NCBI RefSeq assembly: GCF_000382065.1
Contig: NZ_KB907505.1
Location: forward strand, 96,657 to 160,656
Source of the DNA: Stenotrophomonas hibiscicola ATCC 19867
GTDB lineage: Bacteria; Pseudomonadota; Gammaproteobacteria; Xanthomonadales; Xanthomonadaceae
DNA: 64,000 nucleotides
Direction: 5' to 3'
The position numbers were made by a program, and so were the translations under genes. Numbering within the stretch: the first letter of the stretch is position 1; the number at the start of each line of letters is the position of its first letter. Positions 61,976 to 64,000 of the stretch are shown one piece after another. The notes under the pieces were generated by a model. That model was not told where the DNA came from and made no database searches. It was given only the letters and a program-made list of their open reading frames with translations.

Positions 61976-62680
61976 ATGAGCCGCCATTCACGACACCCCG
62001 AACTGCACCGCTCCGAACGCGTCGGCTGGCTGCGCGCCGCCGTGCTGGGCGCCAACGATGGCATCGTCTCGGTGGCCGGGCTGGTGGTTGGCGTGGCGGC
62101 CAGCGGCGCCTCGGCTGCAACCATTCTGGCCACCGGCGTGGCCGGCACCGTAGCCGGCGCGATGTCCATGGCTGCCGGCGAGTATGTGTCGGTGCAGACC
62201 CAGGCCGACACCGAAGCAGCCGACCTGGCGATGGAGAAGCGCGAACTGCGCGACAACCCGCACAGCGAGCTGGAAGAGCTGGCCGCGATCTACCGCCACC
62301 GTGGCCTGGAACCTGCATTGGCCCGGCAGGTAGCCGAACAGCTCACCGCCCACGATGCGCTGGGCGCGCATGCGCGCGACGAACTGGGCATCACCGATAC
62401 CCTGCGCGCCCGCCCGCTGCAGGCAGCGCTGGCCTCGGCCGGTGCGTTCACCTGCGGTGCGGCGCTGCCAGTGCTGGCCGCCCTGCTGGCGCCGGTCGAC
62501 AAGGTCGCACTGATGACCACGGCCAGTACCCTGCTCGGCCTGTGCCTGACCGGCGCGGTGGCAGCCCAGGCCGGCGGCGCCCCGCCGGTACGCGGCGCAA
62601 TGCGTGTGATGTTCTGGGGTGCACTGGCAATGGCCGCCGCTGCAGGCGTCGGTCGCCTGTTCGGCGCCCAGGTGACATGA
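61976..62680 (+). CDS. VIT1/CCC1-family iron/manganese transporter-like membrane protein
   Basis: The 234-residue protein has five membrane helices. Residues 15-70 (GWLRAAVLGANDGIVSVAGLVVGVAA, then AGTVAGAMSMAAGEYVSVQTQADTE) form the metal-binding first helices of the VIT family. A charged cytoplasmic helix region (LEELAAIYRHRGLEPALARQVAEQLTAHDALGAHARDELG) is the known metal-sensing hook. It exports or sequesters Fe(II)/Mn(II). Its stop overlaps the start of the AraC gene (ATGA), so the two are linked in translation. Confidence 0.92.
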   Translation: MSRHSRHPELHRSERVGWLRAAVLGANDGIVSVAGLVVGVAASGASAATILATGVAGTVAGAMSMAAGEYVSVQTQADTEAADLAMEKRELRDNPHSELEELAAIYRHRGLEPALARQVAEQLTAHDALGAHARDELGITDTLRARPLQAALASAGAFTCGAALPVLAALLAPVDKVALMTTASTLLGLCLTGAVAAQAGGAPPVRGAMRVMFWGALAMAAAAGVGRLFGAQVT

Positions 62681-63501
62681 CCGGCATGCTGCCGCCAGTT
62701 ACCGCACTGCTGGCCGAGATGGCCAGTCTGGCCGGCTGCGCACGCGCCGAAGGTTATGCGTGCATCACCGCTCGGCGCGAACATGGCGCCAGCTCGGTGG
62801 AGATTCCGCAACCCCAGTTCGCGATCCTGCTGGAAGGCCGCAAGCAGGTGCGTACCGCGCACCAGTCGCTGGAGTTCATCCCCGGCGACATCCTGCTGCT
62901 GACCCAGCGCTGCCGCATCGATGTAGTCAACACCCCCGACCCACGCAGTGGCCGCTACCTCAGCGCCATCGTGCCGCTGTGTGCCGAAGTGCTGGCGGCC
63001 GCACGCACGCTGTGGAGCGGGGAGCTTCCCGCCGCTGGTCATGCGATGGCGCGACTGCCGTTGATCGATCATGGCGCGGTGCTGCGCCAGTGGCGGCAAT
63101 CGCTGCAGGACGGCCGTTACAGCGAAGCGCGGCTGGCCCTGGCCTCGTTGGTACTGACCCTGTGCCGGCAGGGCCACGGCAACCTGCTGCTGCCGCAGGC
63201 GCCGAGCCTGGGCGAACAGATCCGCGACCGCATCGCCGCCGAACCGGCCCGCGACTGGCAATCGCGTGATGTGGAAGCGCTGTTCGCGCTGAGCGGCGCG
63301 ACCCTGCGCCGTCGCCTGGCGGCCGAGGACACCAGCCTGCGCCAGCTGCTCACCGAGGCCCGGCTGGCGCATGGCATGCAGCTGCTCTACACCACCGACC
63401 TGCCGTTGAAGACCGTGGCAGCGCGCGCGGGCTACCGGTCTGCGGCGAGTTTCAGCAAGCGCTTCGCCGAGCAGTACGGACTGGCTCCCACAGACATTTA
63501 A
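62677..63501 (+). CDS. AraC-family transcriptional regulator
   Basis: The 274-residue protein has an N-terminal cupin-like sensing part (PQPQFAILLEGRKQVRTAHQSLEFIPGDILLLTQ) and a C-terminal double helix-turn-helix (RDWQSRDVEALFALSGATLRRRLAAEDTSLRQLLTEARLAHGMQLLYTTDLPLKTVAARAGYRSAASFSKRFAEQYG). It starts inside the stop codon of the VIT gene, so it may regulate metal handling; this is inference. A dense block of palindromes follows its stop. Confidence 0.9.
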   Translation: MTGMLPPVTALLAEMASLAGCARAEGYACITARREHGASSVEIPQPQFAILLEGRKQVRTAHQSLEFIPGDILLLTQRCRIDVVNTPDPRSGRYLSAIVPLCAEVLAAARTLWSGELPAAGHAMARLPLIDHGAVLRQWRQSLQDGRYSEARLALASLVLTLCRQGHGNLLLPQAPSLGEQIRDRIAAEPARDWQSRDVEALFALSGATLRRRLAAEDTSLRQLLTEARLAHGMQLLYTTDLPLKTVAARAGYRSAASFSKRFAEQYGLAPTDI

Positions 63502-63594
63502 GGGGGTTCGGCAGGGCTGCGCCCTGCACCCGCCGAAGCGAGAGCAAGAGCCGGAGCAACAGCAACAGCAACAGCGTGCATTCCGTGGGATGGC

Positions 63595-63692
63595 GGGGCG
63601 GTGTGGGTGGGCAGGACACGCCGTAAACCCGTCCCTGGGGGCTCGATGGCGCCATCCATGGCGCCAACGGTCCTGCCCACCCACACCGCCCC
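63595..63692 (+). repeat. Arm/52-nt-core palindromic element, copy D
   Basis: Perfect 23-bp arms (63595-63617 and 63670-63692; GGGGCGGTGTGGGTGGG... ) flank a core of exactly 52 nt (63618-63669). The core is close to copy C (CCGTAAACCCGTCC shared). Its inner hairpin is TGGCGCC/GGCGCCA around ATCCAT, differing from C on both sides of the stem. Confidence 0.85.
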
Positions 63693-63750
63693 ACCTTCGA
63701 CAGGTTCACTCGGCTGTTGGCAACTGCGGCTTTGTTCCGCGCGGCTGTTG

Positions 63751-63774
63751 GTAGGTGTCGACCTTGGTCGACAC
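63751..63774 (+). repeat. SMAG palindrome (GTCGACC type)
   Basis: GTAGGTGTCGACC then GGTCGACAC. It pairs with the degenerate inverted copy at 63825-63846. Confidence 0.85.
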
Positions 63775-63797
63775 ATCTGTCAGATATCGAATGAGTC

Positions 63798-63820
63798 ATC
63801 CACGCATGGCGTGGATCTAC
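63798..63820 (-). repeat. SMAG palindrome
   Basis: ATCCACG...CGTGGAT then CTAC, identical in type to the RAYT-flanking copies. It lies in the middle of the GTCGACC-type pair. Confidence 0.9.
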
Positions 63821-63824
63821 TGTA

Positions 63825-63846
63825 TCGACCAAGGTCGACACCCACC
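63825..63846 (-). repeat. Degenerate SMAG (GTCGACC type), CCAC instead of CTAC
   Basis: TCGACCAAGGTCGACACC followed by CAC. It is the inverted partner of 63751-63774, with the terminal tetranucleotide mutated. Confidence 0.7.
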
Positions 63847-63888
63847 GAGGCAATACGTCGTTCCAACAGATCGCGGAAAACTGTCGAA

Positions 63889-63990
63889 GGCGGGGTGGGT
63901 CCGGTTGCGGGGGCGTGAGCCGCATGGATGCGGCGACCGAGCTTACAGGGACGTACTTGCAGCGGCCCCCGCAACCGGACCCACCCCGCC
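63889..63990 (-). repeat. Arm/52-nt-core palindromic element, copy B
   Basis: Perfect 25-bp arms (63889-63913 and 63966-63990) flank a core of exactly 52 nt (63914-63965). The core is the reverse complement of copy A's core with a single difference at its last base. The arms share no visible similarity with A's arms. Confidence 0.87.
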
Positions 63991-64000
63991 ATCCCACGGA

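Larger units (their letters stand above)
63582..64000. repeat. Nested inverted repeats after the AraC gene (17-bp outer pair)
   Basis: TCCGTGGGATGGCGGGG (63582-63598) pairs perfectly with 63984-64000 at the window end. Inside, in order: element D, CCTTCGACAG (63694-63703) paired with CTGTCGAAGG (63881-63890), three SMAG-type palindromes, and element B. No gene is supported in 63502-64000. A short (AGCAAC)3 run lies at 63555-63572. Confidence 0.82.

Noticed and set aside
63555..63572. (AGCAAC)3 tandem run
   Set aside because: Only three units, not in a gene; too short to call a meaningful satellite.

Overview
The window is high-GC (roughly two-thirds G+C by eye) chromosomal DNA of the Stenotrophomonas maltophilia complex, or a very close Xanthomonadaceae relative. 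Gene content and order fit this, and so do the many short GTAG-headed palindromes (SMAG/REP elements) lying between and against the genes. It is ordinary chromosome with densely packed genes: no rRNA, tRNA, CRISPR array, prophage or classical insertion sequence is visible. The one transposase-like gene is a REP-associated tyrosine transposase (RAYT) sitting among its own REPs.

Layout. 1-3.2 kb: end of a protein-isoaspartate methyltransferase-family gene, tolC, and an amino-acid-permease-like membrane protein. 3.4-9.1 kb: envelope (LPS) genes waaA, divergent lpxL, the RAYT unit, an O-antigen-ligase-like protein, a GT4 glycosyltransferase and a small zinc-finger protein. 9.5-13.6 kb: a secreted GH92 alpha-mannosidase overlapping a putative secreted metalloprotease. 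14-30 kb: a carbon-acid region with malic enzyme maeB, C4-dicarboxylate carrier dctA divergent from a porin, a hybrid sensor kinase convergent with a LuxR-type regulator, then a TctD/TctE-like two-component operon with its own periplasmic binding protein, divergent from a porin-citrate carrier-SDR run. 30-33 kb: a frameshifted hypothetical gene and a TonB-dependent receptor. 33.5-42 kb: a MATCAP/QEGLA-motif metallopeptidase, rsgA, alaA, an SGNH hydrolase, a methyltransferase, a polysaccharide deacetylase, a three-domain glutaredoxin-rhodanese fusion, DUF924 and AMP nucleosidase. 42-49 kb: two paralogous amidohydrolases (the second lacking the metal-binding HxH), a HCCA-isomerase-like protein, DegV and a diguanylate cyclase. 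48.8-51.5 kb: formaldehyde detoxification (frmR-frmA-yqcC-like-fghA) with an FrmR-type operator. 51.7-58.1 kb: an accessory stretch with two recognisable and one possible orphan immunity-type genes among LysR-ene reductase, VOC and DAPG-hydrolase-TetR modules. 58.3-63.5 kb: LysR with a YahK-like alcohol dehydrogenase, gshA, a VIT transporter and an AraC regulator.

The most unusual content is intergenic. Four elements (22113-22216, 33091-33188, 63595-63692, 63889-63990) each have a core of exactly 52 nt, flanked by 23-26 bp perfectly complementary arms whose sequence differs from copy to copy. Two of the cores are identical at 51 of 52 positions although their arms are unrelated. A fifth, divergent copy (33328-33512) has 28-bp arms and an 81-nt insertion, folding into three more hairpins, exactly in the apical loop. 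In two places (22052-22513 and 63582-64000) these elements, other inverted repeats and SMAGs are nested inside one another. SMAG-type GTAG ends also supply the TAG stop codons of five genes, and one SMAG-like sequence lies inside a coding region. I do not know of a published description of the 52-nt-core family, but I could not search.

All boundaries were read directly from the sequence. Functional names rest on recognisable motifs and family resemblance; nothing was confirmed by database search.
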